A stretch of 18,848 bases of DNA from Rhizophlyctis rosea (GCA_027596075.1 JADGJC010000303.1:1-18848), one strand, 5' to 3'. Positions 9,347 to 18,848 are shown, counted from the stretch's first letter. The notes: generated by a model not told the origin, from the letters alone. Made by a program: numbers and translations.

Positions 9347-9907
9347 TTTGTGGTGCTGGAAGGTTGCCAACCTCATCCATTTGAGAGGGGCAACAATCAA
9401 TTTCGGAAGGCTGTGTTGCAAAACCCAACAAAGCATAACCCAAAAGACATGATACTCAAAGCCATTACATCCGAGTTTCTCAGAAGGGAACGACACGCCG
9501 TGATAGTAAATCTGATGCATTGTTGCATGACGGAATTGAGGAGAAGGATGGCTGCAGCCCACGCGTTCGTGTCACATTTGGCAAGTCAACTATAGTATTA
9601 TGCACATTTCCCTTCGCCCCACTCTCATCTTTACCTGCATCGCTTCCTTCTCCCATCTTTTCATGCATCGCAAAGCGTGTGAAGGAGAAGGGATTTCGGT
9701 GGTCCTGATTTGTTCACATTGTGGGTGACAGCTCAAGGCACAGTGACTGAACTCGTTCTAGCCAGCAATCCACCAGGCCAGGGTCAACAGCCAAGCCTAA
9801 CCACAAAGGTGATACAAAGCAGGGATATTCAAGCTCCGCGGGCCCACCTCGTTCTCTTCCTCTTCCTCACCCAGAAATTGTACCTGCCTTTGTAAAACTC
9901 GTCGTTC
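9347..9907. promoter_or_regulatory. Divergent promoter region
   Basis: About 560 bp separate the minus-strand TATA box from the plus-strand start at 9908, so the two divergent genes share this region. The plus-strand side ends in a pyrimidine-rich leader (CTCTTCCTCTTCCTC at about 9855) typical of fungal transcription starts. I see no clear TATA box for the plus-strand gene and no coding frame worth calling. Confidence 0.5.
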
Positions 9908-11521
9908 ATGACAATGCTCCAAAGCACGACACCCACTAGACGCTATTACATTGACGCTGATAACATCCCAAAACCAAGATATGTAGCGCAACTCCTTCTC
10001 GACCACTTAGCCGTCCATCCAAACGACAAAGCATTCCTCTTCGGCGCTGAAAAGCACTTGAAGCCTTTCCACCGCTTAACATGCCAGCCCCGAGCCCAAT
10101 GCATATCGCTCGGAACGAATCCCTTCAGTCAGGAAACCGATTATCTGCTACTAAGTTACATCGTTCGGGACATATGTCGCATGAGGTTCGGTGCATGCGA
10201 GGGTAATGACGAACAAAAGTGGACATCTCCAGAAACCATTGGTACGCAGGTTCGTGTGACTGGAGCTGAACGTCTACACGATTGTGGACGAAACAAATGC
10301 TTGCTGTATCCTCACTCCCCAACCTCCAACCTCAGTGTATGTTACCGGGCCAGATCGTGGGTGGTACGGCGGCTTTCGGGCTTTGCAACGAATAGAGGAG
10401 ATGGATAGGGACAAGGGCCACATAATCCTAACCCGCGGGCAAGTGACTGTGAAGTCCATCTCGAATCCTTGGGTGCTTAGCTTCGCCGATCTTCTGAGCA
10501 TGAGCCCACAACAAACTGGAGACAACGGCCTTCCATGGGACAGTCAGATTGTCGTTCGTTCTTCAAGGTGTGAGGGGAAAGTGACCGCTCAAGACGAGGC
10601 TGGGAAGGAGGCACAGCATGGCAAGGTGGATGGAGTAACTGACGGGAATGATGGTGGATTTCCAAACGAGGATCGGAAGGTTTGCAGCGGCCAAGTGAAA
10701 GCTGAGGCGACAGAGCCATCCATCTGTCCTCGGAAGACTGTCTTGCGCCATGATCCATTGCCTTCCGACAGACCATGTCCAAGTCCGCCACCCGCTCATC
10801 AACCTACTCCGGATGCATTGCACGAGAGATGTCCCAAAGTGTCGCAAACCAATTCCATTCCACATTTCGGCCACAAATCGCCCATGCCAGTTGCGTCACC
10901 ATCTCTTCAACATACAGGAGCAACACCGCTACCCTTATCTCATCAACCATCAGATCCTCCTGCCAAACATAATCGCAAAGGTACTTCTGCCGCTGAAGAT
11001 GAACCTCCGACACCACAGTCTGCTCGCAATCCTTTTGTAACAAAACCTGCTCCCGAAACGCCTGCAGCCAAACATGCTTGGGACGGTGATTCCGAACGGT
11101 AAATACCATGTATTGAACATCTTCATCTTTCCCTCCTATTGCAATATCTCCCAACTCACACCCATTTCCTCCACCTCCATTCCATCTCTTTTCAATATGT
11201 CCCCACATCCACAGCCAATGTCCCATATGTCACGCCACATTCCCAACCTGGCGCGAGCGCTACGACCACCTAATCACACACGGCATCTTCGCCTGCGAAA
11301 TCTGCGGACAGTACAAAACCCGGAAGGGCGACAAATTCTTTACAAGCAAGAAATCGTTGGGAAGTCACCGCGGGAAGGTTCATACGCCGAAGGGAGAGTG
11401 GGGAGAAGCAGCGAGAGCAAAGTACTTCCCAAATGAGAAGAGTGTTCATTTTGTGTACAGTCGATCGCCAGCAAAAGTCCCTCAGGCCGATTCAATGTCG
11501 GTTGTAACCATCGTACTCTGA
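9908..11521 (+). CDS. NYN/PIN-like nuclease domain protein with two C2H2 zinc fingers
   Basis: Proposed exons 9908-10202, 10336-11098 and 11215-11521 join in phase to 454 residues. The N-terminus has the PIN-like/NYN acidic set: YYIDADN (D16, D18, N19), QETDYLLLSYIV (D78) and VYVTGPDRGWYGG (D105), each after a predicted beta strand or helix as in NYN ribonucleases. Residues about 165-350 are disordered and rich in Pro, Ser and Lys. The C-terminus has a classical CX2CX12HX3H finger (C355, C358, H371, H375). A second, stretched finger follows directly (C380, C383, H404, H409). Intron 2 (11099-11214, GTAAAT to CCACAG) is clear, since it joins the finger in frame. Intron 1 is less certain: GTAATG at 10203 to the pyrimidine-rich CTCAG at 10335 joins the NYN strands, but donors at 10176 or 10191 fit the same phase. 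Likely role: RNA binding or cleavage; no substrate can be read from sequence. Confidence 0.78.
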
Positions 11522-11662
11522 TTACAGCGAGAGACGACTATGAACAGCAGACTCTCATATGTAAGATATGCTTTACTTGTGATGCGTAAATAATATACAT
11601 GCAACGTAGGGAGCAGGAACTGCGATCATCGTGGGTGTGCATTGCGAGAATCGTTTGTGCCA

Positions 11663-11754
11663 CATTTTTGGTAACAAGCAATAAGGTATCAGAATAAGAA
11701 CAGGATTTCATTTTTGGTAACAAGCAATAAGGTATCAGCATAAGAACAGGATTT
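11663..11754. repeat. 46-bp perfect tandem duplication (one mismatch)
   Basis: Two adjacent copies, 11663-11708 and 11709-11754, each start CATTTTTGGTAACAAGC and end AACAGGATTT. They differ at one base (A in the first, C in the second). They lie about 140 bases past the NYN-zinc finger stop codon, probably within or just after its 3' UTR. The near identity implies a recent duplication. Confidence 0.93.
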
Positions 11755-12640
11755 GGTTTACAGCATGAGTACACAATGCTGCAAGGATTTGCATTTGAGA
11801 GGTTCTTGACTGATTTAGCGCAAACAACTTAAAGTTGTCAGTTTGTCAATAGTTATGTGATGATTGAAGAGGGTGATGGGTGAAAATGAGTGATCGTGTC
11901 CGACCCAACGGACGCTTACTCAATTCCACGTGATTACGAGCCAGGTTCCACCACCTCCGAATTTCCGATGGTTGGGGTCCAACAACAGATCCCAAGCATG
12001 TGCAATTTTCACGTGCAAATCCAAGAGTGTGGAACCCAAGCAATGCAAGCATTTCCCTATCCCAACCCGATGGCTGCGATTCTGCATCCCGGAACAGACA
12101 ACCACGGTTTCATTTCGGGACTAGCCAAACGACCACAGTGACAAAACCCAAACATTGAGCGGCATGCATGAAGCTGCGGAAAAGAGCATTGGGACGGGTC
12201 AACCAATGATCCCACCCGACTGGAACATAAGCCACAAGGCCAGAAACGCCCATTCCTGCGCATGAAAGTGATGACTGCAGCGACTGCTATTGGTTCCAAC
12301 TCGACGGGACTGTTCGGGACAAGGGATCACGATTGATGATGTGATGATGGCTGGATGGGGCTGGATGCATGCAGAAGGTGATACACGCCCAGCATGACAC
12401 ATGTTTGCATTGCGTGTGAAAGTCGGGTCATGATGGCGAAGTGATGCTGGGGAGATGTGGGAAGATGGGGCAAGATATAATCGCTGAGAGGAGGGGGATG
12501 CACCCAGGAAGAAAACCTTTGCACAAAGTTTGCTGGACGAGCTTCCCAATCGCTTCCTAACAGCTTGCAACATATTGCCCCACCATCCCACATATTCCGC
12601 GCATACACCATATCAGAAACACGATTGCCGAGTCACAGTG
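11755..12640. other. Intergenic region without a supportable gene
   Basis: Open frames here are below 135 codons, overlap on both strands and show no domain features. I see no transposon ends, RNA gene or repeat beyond short GATG/GGATG-rich sequence at about 12330-12480. Confidence 0.55.
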
Positions 12641-13349
12641 ATTTTGACAGGTCAGAGGATAGGTAAGAACGAGACCCACAACGTGAAATTGACTTGATGG
12701 AAGATCTGGCGATGGTCAAAAGACGTCATATAATCATCCCAGTGTCTGGATGAATTTTGACAGGTCAACCTGAGACCAGTCAGCATGATAGGTGGTTCTC
12801 TCTTTCTGCGGGCAGTGGGGGTTTCAGGGGCCTTAGGATCATCCCGGTGACTATGTAGTATACATGACGTGAGCATGAGTGCCTGTCAAATGAGCGGAAG
12901 GGCTGACAGCAGCTGATTGGATGGAAACGTGCGGTGTGTTTTGAATGGGTGGGAGTCGAAGAGCCAACTGACTACTCCCAATGGTACTGCCGCCGGGGGG
13001 AAGGTGCAAGGAAGGGGGGCGCGGTTCGCAGATGAGGCTTGGCTACCGCGTTTTGGGTCAAAGTGCGTGCAAAGAGGCATGGACAAGACCAGGCCCCTCA
13101 ATGCAAGGGCCCCTCCTATCAATGCATCCCCATTGCTGAAAGTTACTCACTCACCCCATAAATACATATATAGACACCCACTTCTCAAACCCTTTCCCAC
13201 GCTCCCCCCAAAATACACTTTCCCACGCTCGCAATCTCATCTCCTGCTATTTCAATCTGCTCAATCTGTTTACTGAAACAGAAACATACTTCCTGCACAT
13301 ACTGCACCTGCAGTCACACACTCATCTTGACACGTCTCTGAACCCTATA
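12641..13349 (+). promoter_or_regulatory. Complex promoter of the amphipathic-protein gene
   Basis: Repeated TGACAGG sites: ATTTTGACAGGTCA at 12641-12654 and again at 12754-12767, TTTGACAGGC on the minus strand at 12881-12890, and TGACAGC at 12904-12910. More copies fall in the leader intron. CRE-like TGACGTCT (minus, 12721-12728) and TGACGTGA (12865-12872) are present. STRE motifs (CCCCT) occur at 13094-13098 and 13110-13114, with AGGGG at 13013-13017. A TATA region (ATAAATACATATATAG, 13158-13173) precedes a CT-rich start zone with CTTTCCCACGCTC at 13192-13204 and 13218-13230. STRE and CRE sites are known targets of Msn2/4-type and Atf1-type stress factors; regulation here is inferred. Confidence 0.7.
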
Positions 13350-13523
13350 GTAAGTTTGACAGGTGCCGACATTTCGGTTGTTGGGAAGATTTTGACAGGT
13401 CGCAGATTGCACGCGTGTGGCCGGCTGGGGTGGGCCAAGATGCAGGGTTGGAGATGCGTGCTACGTTGCTGACCTTTGCTTAGTATGACCTGTCGCTCAC
13501 AACGATGCCTTTCTTCCCACCAG
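13350..13523 (+). other. 5'-UTR intron of the amphipathic-protein gene (alternative acceptors)
   Basis: The donor GTAAGT is at 13350-13355. One acceptor (GCTGAC branch at 13468, TTAG ending 13483) would leave out-of-frame ATGs at 13485 and 13505 in the leader. The other (TTCTTCCCACCAG ending 13523) removes both and joins the leader ten bases before the true ATG. Both look usable, so choice of acceptor could control translation. TGACAGG sites at 13357, 13392 and 13487 (minus) lie inside. Confidence 0.6.
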
Positions 13524-13533
13524 CCCAGTCGCC

Positions 13534-14843
13534 ATGTCCTCGCAAAACACTGCCGGTAGCGGTATGTCTAAGAAGACAAACGGACACACATTTAAAGTCG
13601 CAGATCAGCTTAACGGAGCCGCATCATTTCAATACGAAGGAGAGGCAGACGGTGTTGCTAACCCAGAGCCCATCAAGAGCACAGCCAAGGCCGCCGGTCG
13701 CAAGGGGAAGCAAGCTCTTGAAACTGCGCAGGCTGCTGGCAAGGAAATCGCACGGGACGCGCAAGCTACAACGGAAGCTCTCTCCGAGGCGGCCACCGAC
13801 AAGAAGCGGAGCGTCGAGGAAGCCGGTTCTGCTGGAGCCAGTGGTACCACGGAAGCCACTCCTGGTGAACCGTCATTCAAAGAGCGAGGGTTTCTTGAGA
13901 AGGGTGCCTTCGTAAGTGATGGGATTGGCATGAGCGGCCGATGCTAACGTTTCGTGCTGACACATATGACAATCCCTCATAGCTCCTCGGTCGGGGTGCC
14001 AGAGTCACGGCTCCAAAGGTTGCGGCCAAGACCGGCAGTGCCGTCCTCCACGGCACGCTCGCATGGTGGGAGGCTCTTGCCGGTGTCCCGCTCACCATGA
14101 CACGTCTCACGGCGCAAGGAATCGTCGGCGCGACCGGTTACTCATACGGGGTTGCGAAGGGGTTGATTGGTGGTGGTGTGAACATCGCGTCCAGTGCCGG
14201 CCAATTCGCGGTAAGATTCGCATGGCACTCCTGCAATCGTTGCCCCCGTTCATATCTAGATTCTTGCCCTTTTAGATCGGCACAGGCTTGGCGGTCGCCG
14301 ACACTGCTGGCTCGGTGGTTGACCGTGCTGCTCATGCCGTGACTCCTTCCTCTCTGGTCCCTTACGTCGACTCGACCTCCGACCTCGTCAAGCGCGCTCG
14401 CCAAGATCCCATTGGTGCGGCAAGGGGCATCGTTCCGGAACCCATCTTCGGAAAGGTTGAGGGTGCGGTGCAATCCATCAGCTCCACCAAGGTATGCTGC
14501 GACTGAGGCCCGCAAGGTTGAATTCTTCACACACTCGGAAGCCATGCTGACAATTGTGAATCCTTCATAGACCTTCGCCATCGACCAGGCCTCCCGCGCC
14601 ACCAACCACATCAGCACCAAGAGCGAGGAAACCGTCCGCGGCACTCTGAGCGCCCTCGTCGAGAGCGAGAAGTACGTGTGGGAAAAGTACTACAGTGACG
14701 TCAGCCAAACCAAGGGCGCTCTGTGGGACGCCTGCGACAGCCTCGTTGGGACCGTCCCGGGGGCCAAGTTGGAACGCGTCATCAGTTACATGCCCTTCGC
14801 GTTTGCTCCTGCTGCGGCGCCGACTGCGGCTGCTTCCGGTTAA
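13534..14843 (+). CDS. Ala/Gly-rich amphipathic (LEA-like) protein, four exons
   Basis: Exons 13534-13911, 13983-14210, 14276-14491 and 14571-14843 give 364 residues. The three introns of 65-79 bp have canonical donors (GTAAGT, GTAAGA, GTATGC) and acceptors ending TTTAG or CATAG, and all are phase 0. Residues about 49-105 are rich in Ala, Lys, Glu and Gln with amphipathic helix spacing (KGKQALETAQAAGKEIARDA), resembling LEA or lipid-surface helices. Residues about 148-215 alternate Gly/Ala with Leu, Ile and Val (VAKGLIGGGVNIASSAGQFA) and may associate with membranes or lipid, but no clean transmembrane helix or signal peptide is seen. The C-terminus contains further helices and ends in an Ala/Pro tail. 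Strong stress-type promoter motifs and multiple introns point to a regulated, well-expressed gene, perhaps in spores or under stress. I do not recognise a named family, and the LEA/lipid label describes composition only. Gene structure is secure. Confidence 0.92.
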
Positions 14844-14849
14844 GCTGAG

Positions 14850-14925
14850 GTATGTTGTCCATTGAATCTTCTTCGGCAACCTGCCCCTTATCCTCACAAT
14901 TCACACTCCCGTCCCTCCATCACAG
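14850..14925 (+). other. Possible 3'-UTR intron
   Basis: GTATGT starts seven bases after the stop codon, and CCCTCCATCACAG ends at 14925. The length of 76 bp is typical for this genome. No strong branch site is visible, so this is tentative. Confidence 0.35.
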
Positions 14926-17900
14926 ACCGCCATCGTCACCACTCAACCAAGCATCATCCAACATCCATCAAACAAGAAAAAGCAAGAACACCCGACAACC
15001 CAACTTCCCCTGCGTGTGCTTTGATTTGTTTACCCTCTCCCTTTTCTTAGCGTAGTTTTTTCCCCCCCTTTCATGTGCTTTACTTGCTTATCTTCTGTGT
15101 TTGTTTACTTTTCTTTCTTTGCACAAATGCGTTACTTTCCAGTCCCCATGTAAGCGGGGCTCGTAATACAATCAAATTATACTTGCTTTGGTTTCTTGCA
15201 AGTTTGGCGCGTGTGGATGTGGAGGGTTGTGCGTTCATATTGTACTTTGTATTGTGATGCTTCAGGAGACCTTTGAACGTCCCATCCGTGCGAATGGTGT
15301 ATGCCAATTTTGTTCACCATCATTGCCAAGTAAACAGACCGTCCACCCTGGAAGTTTGCACACTATGATCCTGCAAATTTGCGCAATACCTCGTGCACAT
15401 CCCAGCTGGTCAACCATCTCCAGAAAGGTGCATCACCTTTCATTTGGTGCTGCCGGATCCTAATTACCTCAGCCCCTCTTTTTCCCGTTTCAGAACATCC
15501 ATTTCAGAACATCATAATCAACGTTCAATGTGCTATAGATCCCCCCACCTGACCCAAAATCGGATCAACGTGGGAGCGACCAACAACCCTGATAGGTCCC
15601 TACCAAGCACAGATTCATTGTCGACGGTTTCCGCTTGAGCGGATCATTGACATGCGTGCTCCTTTATCCTTTGTCCCAAAGATCAAACTTGAAAAAAAAG
15701 AAAGAATCGAGCCCAATTCGGATACAATTGGAGAGTCGCTTTTGCTTTGAGCTGATAAGATCTCTCAGCGTTGGAATCGACCATCAGTCGGCCGGTTCTC
15801 CTTGAAGGGTTCTTGAGATCAAGTTCAGCATACGATTCGTGCTAGCTTTCTTGAAAACATTGGTATGCGACCTTTGAAGGATTCCAAATAGTATGAAGCT
15901 CAATGGATCAACAATCTACAATATCCCTCCGAATCGTGCAACGATCCTGAATAGATCTCTCTGCGCCCGCCGACCATTCATTTTGCTCCAGATTGAGCAA
16001 TATTTAGCAGATCCGGCTGTCCTTGTCATACCTGAACAAAGAATATGAGGCCAGAGAGACACTCGCACCACCCTGTTAGAGTTGTATCGTGCAGTTGTGC
16101 CACATGTCAACAATCTTAATGCAACCTAGCTTTCCTTGCTGCAAGCAACCTCCATTGCCGCTCAACTCCTGTTCAGGGATAGAAGATAAACACTATAAAA
16201 CGGTAAAGACGTCGCAGATTTCGCTTATGAGTTAAATCTTTCCCCACGGTGGGAGGTGCGGCAACACTGGAGGAGTTGTACCGAGGCTGCAGCGGATAGA
16301 TGAGTAATGCCTGCAATCACCTTGAGCAGTTGCCTGGATCAAAGAAGCTCAGACGCAATTCCGAAGACATCATGCTTCAACGCGCAATGAGCTGTCAGTC
16401 TTGCTTCTTGGTGGGTCCAAAGGAGGAGCTTACGTAGTGGAATACGTTGTAAGCAAGGAAGGCGTTGAAAGTATCATCCCTTGCGGGACTTGATAGACTA
16501 ACGGCGACTTGAAACAGGTTGAATTATATGATCGGACGTACTAAGGAATCAGTTGAAGGCACCAAAGAAGCGTGAGCATCCCGAGACCATCAGGAAGACA
16601 AGCCCAGCTGGATCTATTTGGAAGTTATGGTAGAGGCACGCTTGATAATTCTCATTTGCAATTTTGTCCAGCATGCTGAACGTGATTTCAAATGAAGATC
16701 GATAACACCGTGACATCGAATTGACAAGCAGATTCCGAATGCTCAACGCGTCCGACAATCTCGGGAAACGCATGAGAGTCTTCGAGCATCGCACGCGAGT
16801 TGAATTGCCTTAGCTGCACGTTACATGTACTACATATCTTTTGCATCAATGAATTCGTTTGATGTACAGTTGAAAAAACGACATACGAAAGGTGTGTCGT
16901 GGGACGAGTCATGTCAAGCAATCAATTTTCTTGCGACTGTTTTCCATAACTACATGGAAGCTACAGTGAACACCACCATTAGCTGGTTTGAATGCGTGAA
17001 GAGTTCTTGTGCAGCATACATAGCTCATTGATACTTTTTGGTTTACCGAATGTTGGTTCATGTGTTTTGATTATGGGAGGTGAGTTGGGTCATTTCAGTA
17101 GCCTGATGCGACCATTTTCAATAGGCAGGGTCAATGGAGTGTATAGCTGCCACGAAGAAGAGAAGTATGAAGGAAGCCGGAGGATTCATCCAAATGCCCC
17201 ATGAATCAACACTTCGAAAGCGGGTCAAGACTGTCCGTCATCCGTGCCCCTTGACATAACGCACCATACCTTTTCCCCTCCTCGTCTCTATTGAACCAAG
17301 ATTTGGTACAAGGAAGCAAAAATGATGACCTGCTCCTTTTGAAAGGGGAAGTACAAGAAGGAGATGCAAGTCAGGTTCAACGTTACATGAATTTCCCGGG
17401 TGTTCTTGCCCAGAGCGTGCAATTCCTGGAGTCCAGTGGTTTATGACGCGGCAACAGGATAGTCTAGTTTGCAGAAAAAAAATCAGCCACTCAGTATAAC
17501 AGTAAGTACGTTCCGTTATGCGCCAGACGTTCGGAGCGGCAGTTGAAGGGAGTTTAATGTGAATAACTGAGTGACGGGCATGCTGATGGAACAAGTGTTG
17601 GCGGTTACTGGTTCGGAAAACAAAAAAAGATGACCCTCCTCCTTTGTGGAGGGTGAAGACTAGGATGAACTCCACGGGGGTCGTCAGATTTGAGCGTAAC
17701 CTCCAGGATGTGTGAAAATTGTAGCAATTGGTGAGCTGCACACAATTTCAGGAGCATTGGACCCTGATGATCAGGCTTGGTTTGCTTACGCGACATGACC
17801 AAAATTCTCGAAGTCCAAACCGACCACCTCAAGAAAAACACATCAAACGCACAACCCATCTCTATCTGAAAGCGGTTATCAGCACCGAGGTCCAATCTTC

Positions 17901-17938
17901 TCAACAAAAAATTCAGCTATACCCTCATAACAGGCGTC
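14926..17938. other. 3-kb region without a supportable gene
   Basis: The first 250 bp are T- and C-rich and should be the 3' UTR and terminator of the amphipathic-protein gene. The remainder has only short open frames on either strand without recognisable domains or conserved-looking splice sites. The last 130 bases or so before 17939 are probably the leader of the RRM gene. I see no transposase, long terminal repeat or RNA gene. Confidence 0.55.
17296..17705. repeat. Pair of diverged ~95-bp direct repeats
   Basis: A block at about 17296-17388 and another at about 17609-17705 share GATGACC(T/C)..CTCCTTT, a following purine-rich GGGGAAG/GGGTGAAG and a later CGT(T)A motif, in the same order and at similar spacing. 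Read on the minus strand, the two copies lie in one 167-codon frame and give similar peptides (LVFTLHKGGG and LVLPLSKGAG). Identity looks like roughly two thirds by eye. Confidence 0.35.
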
Positions 17939-18717
17939 ATGCACCCGTCCAGCAGGAGCGACTCCTCAAACTGGCGTCAACGGGACGATTCCGCACCACC
18001 TTCGCAACCTGGAACTCGACAGCGCTCTCAGATAGACCATAGCAATTCCATGAGAATTCCCTCAGCACCATTTTCGCGGCCACGGAACCCTAGCTCCACT
18101 CCAAATAGCAGAAACAATCTTGCTCTACCTGCGCCCAATTTCAACACCACACGCGACTCACCCCGGTCCGAGGACGAAGAACAACAAGCCGAAAAAGCCA
18201 TAGCGGAAGGCCGCCAAATCTACGTGGGCAACCTCCGCTATGAAGCAAAACCCACGGACGTTGAATGGCTCCTTCAAGCGCACAACCTGGGAAACTTCCA
18301 AAACATTCGCATCTCCATAGACCCATTCACTGGGCGCAACCCTTCATACTGCTTTGTGGAATTTCCCGACCGTGAGTCTGCTCAGAGAGCTATGGCCACA
18401 TTAGAAGGACAGCGCCTGCTGGGTTGAGACGTAAAGTGCCGGCCATGCCTACCAAAAGGCAGGCTGAGAGGTGGAGCTGACCGCAATGAGGGCCTGAACC
18501 GATGGGGCAACTGGTCTGGCAACAAAGAGGATTCCCGGACAAGTGAAAGGTCCGCTCAGTCCCGTTCCACCAATGTAAAACCATCTCCCCTTGTGCCCTT
18601 TGATCGACATCGCGTAGATTATACGGGCGAACGCCTTTATGTCAGTGGTCTTCCAAGAATGATTGACCAAGCATCTCACTTCAACGAGATACAGTACCTC
18701 TTCCGTGGTTTTGAAAT
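17939..18717 (+). pseudogene. Two-RRM RNA-binding protein gene with an in-frame TGA, 3' end beyond window
   Basis: Residues 1-90 are a disordered Ser/Pro/Asn/Arg-rich leader. RRM1 begins at about residue 92, with RNP2 IYVGNL (94-99) and RNP1 NPSYCFVEF (134-142). Just before the last beta strand, after LEGQRLLG, codon 163 (18425-18427) is TGA. The same frame then stays open for 96 codons and still reads as RRM: DVKCRPCLPKG completes RRM1, a linker follows, and RRM2 opens with ERLYVSGL (RNP2 at 233-238) and IQYLFRGFE. In this family the position after LLG is normally Arg, and CGA to TGA is a single C-to-T change. After GAA AT the donor GTAAGT (18718) starts an intron. If the stop is real, the product is a 162-residue fragment missing the end of RRM1, so I call it a broken gene; a base-call error or readthrough is possible. 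Confidence 0.8.
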
Positions 18718-18848
18718 GTAAGTCCTCATATCCCCTACACATCTCGATACGAAACCCATTCACCATCATTAGTAATATTTATTTTTTGATTGTTATATCT
18801 CAGTTGTGTACTGGAGTAATGTTTTCGTTTTTAGTATTTTTTCTTTTT
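18718..18848 (+). other. Intron and AT-rich right edge
   Basis: The sequence follows a GTAAGT donor. One acceptor candidate is ATATCTCAG ending at 18803; the frame after it is open but very T-rich and does not read like RRM2. The real acceptor may lie beyond the window. Confidence 0.4.

Noticed and set aside
13505..13915. 136-codon plus-strand frame overlapping exon 1 of the LEA-like gene
   Set aside because: The other frame (start 13534) continues through three well-formed introns to a full protein; this one is Arg/Pro-rich shadow sequence.
14138..14644. 168-codon minus-strand frame
   Set aside because: It is antisense across exons and introns of the amphipathic-protein gene, with no features of its own.
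17238..17741. 167-codon minus-strand frame as a gene
   Set aside because: No domain, no promoter or splice support; the internal peptide similarity is explained by a DNA-level repeat. Kept only as a repeat.
18425..18460. Short intron removing the TGA in the RRM gene
   Set aside because: The only GT..AG pair would be about 37 bp, shorter than any intron here, and would delete the conserved DVKCRPCLPKG strand.

Overview
This is nuclear DNA of a filamentous ascomycete (Pezizomycotina; a Dothideomycete is my guess, not shown). Genes on both strands are split by many short introns of about 59-133 bp with GT..AG ends and CTAAC/CTGAC-like branch sites, there are 5'-UTR introns and TATA boxes, and the recognisable proteins are eukaryotic. 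There is no sign of a prokaryotic operon, CRISPR array, rRNA, convincing tRNA or intact transposon.

Layout: (1) 1-2119, minus strand: N-terminal half of the importin-alpha exporter CSE1 in 11 exons, running off the left edge. (2) 2893-4456, minus: a two-exon Gln/His/Ser/Pro-rich transcription factor with a C-terminal FAR1/WRKY-GCM1-type zinc-binding domain; its intron holds small GC hairpins and a C-rich/G-rich tract, and telomere-like boxes lie just upstream of its start. (3) 4457-8206: about 3.7 kb without a supportable gene. (4) 8207-9127, minus: a three-exon gene for a 260-residue protein with KGKGK repeats and a Cys/His-rich C-terminus, with its own TATA box and 5'-UTR intron. (5) 9908-11521, plus: a gene diverging from it, reconstructed as a NYN/PIN-like nuclease domain joined to two C2H2 zinc fingers. 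(6) 11522-12640: no gene, but a 46-bp tandem duplication. (7) 12641-13533: a complex promoter/leader with repeated TGACAGGT sites, STRE and CRE-like sites, a TATA box and a 5'-UTR intron, feeding (8) 13534-14843, plus: a four-exon gene for an Ala/Gly-rich amphipathic (LEA-like) protein of 364 residues. (9) 14844-17938: 3.1 kb with no convincing gene. (10) 17939 to about 18717, plus: a two-RRM RNA-binding protein gene whose frame is broken by one TGA where Arg is expected, continuing past the right edge.

The genes are ordinary single-copy loci rather than a pathway cluster: nuclear transport, transcription, RNA metabolism (NYN and RRM) and a probable stress or dormancy protein. I found no convincing new multi-gene system. 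The most useful leads are the TGACAGGT promoter array, the hairpin/G-tract intron, the nonsense codon in the RRM gene and the NYN-zinc finger fusion.
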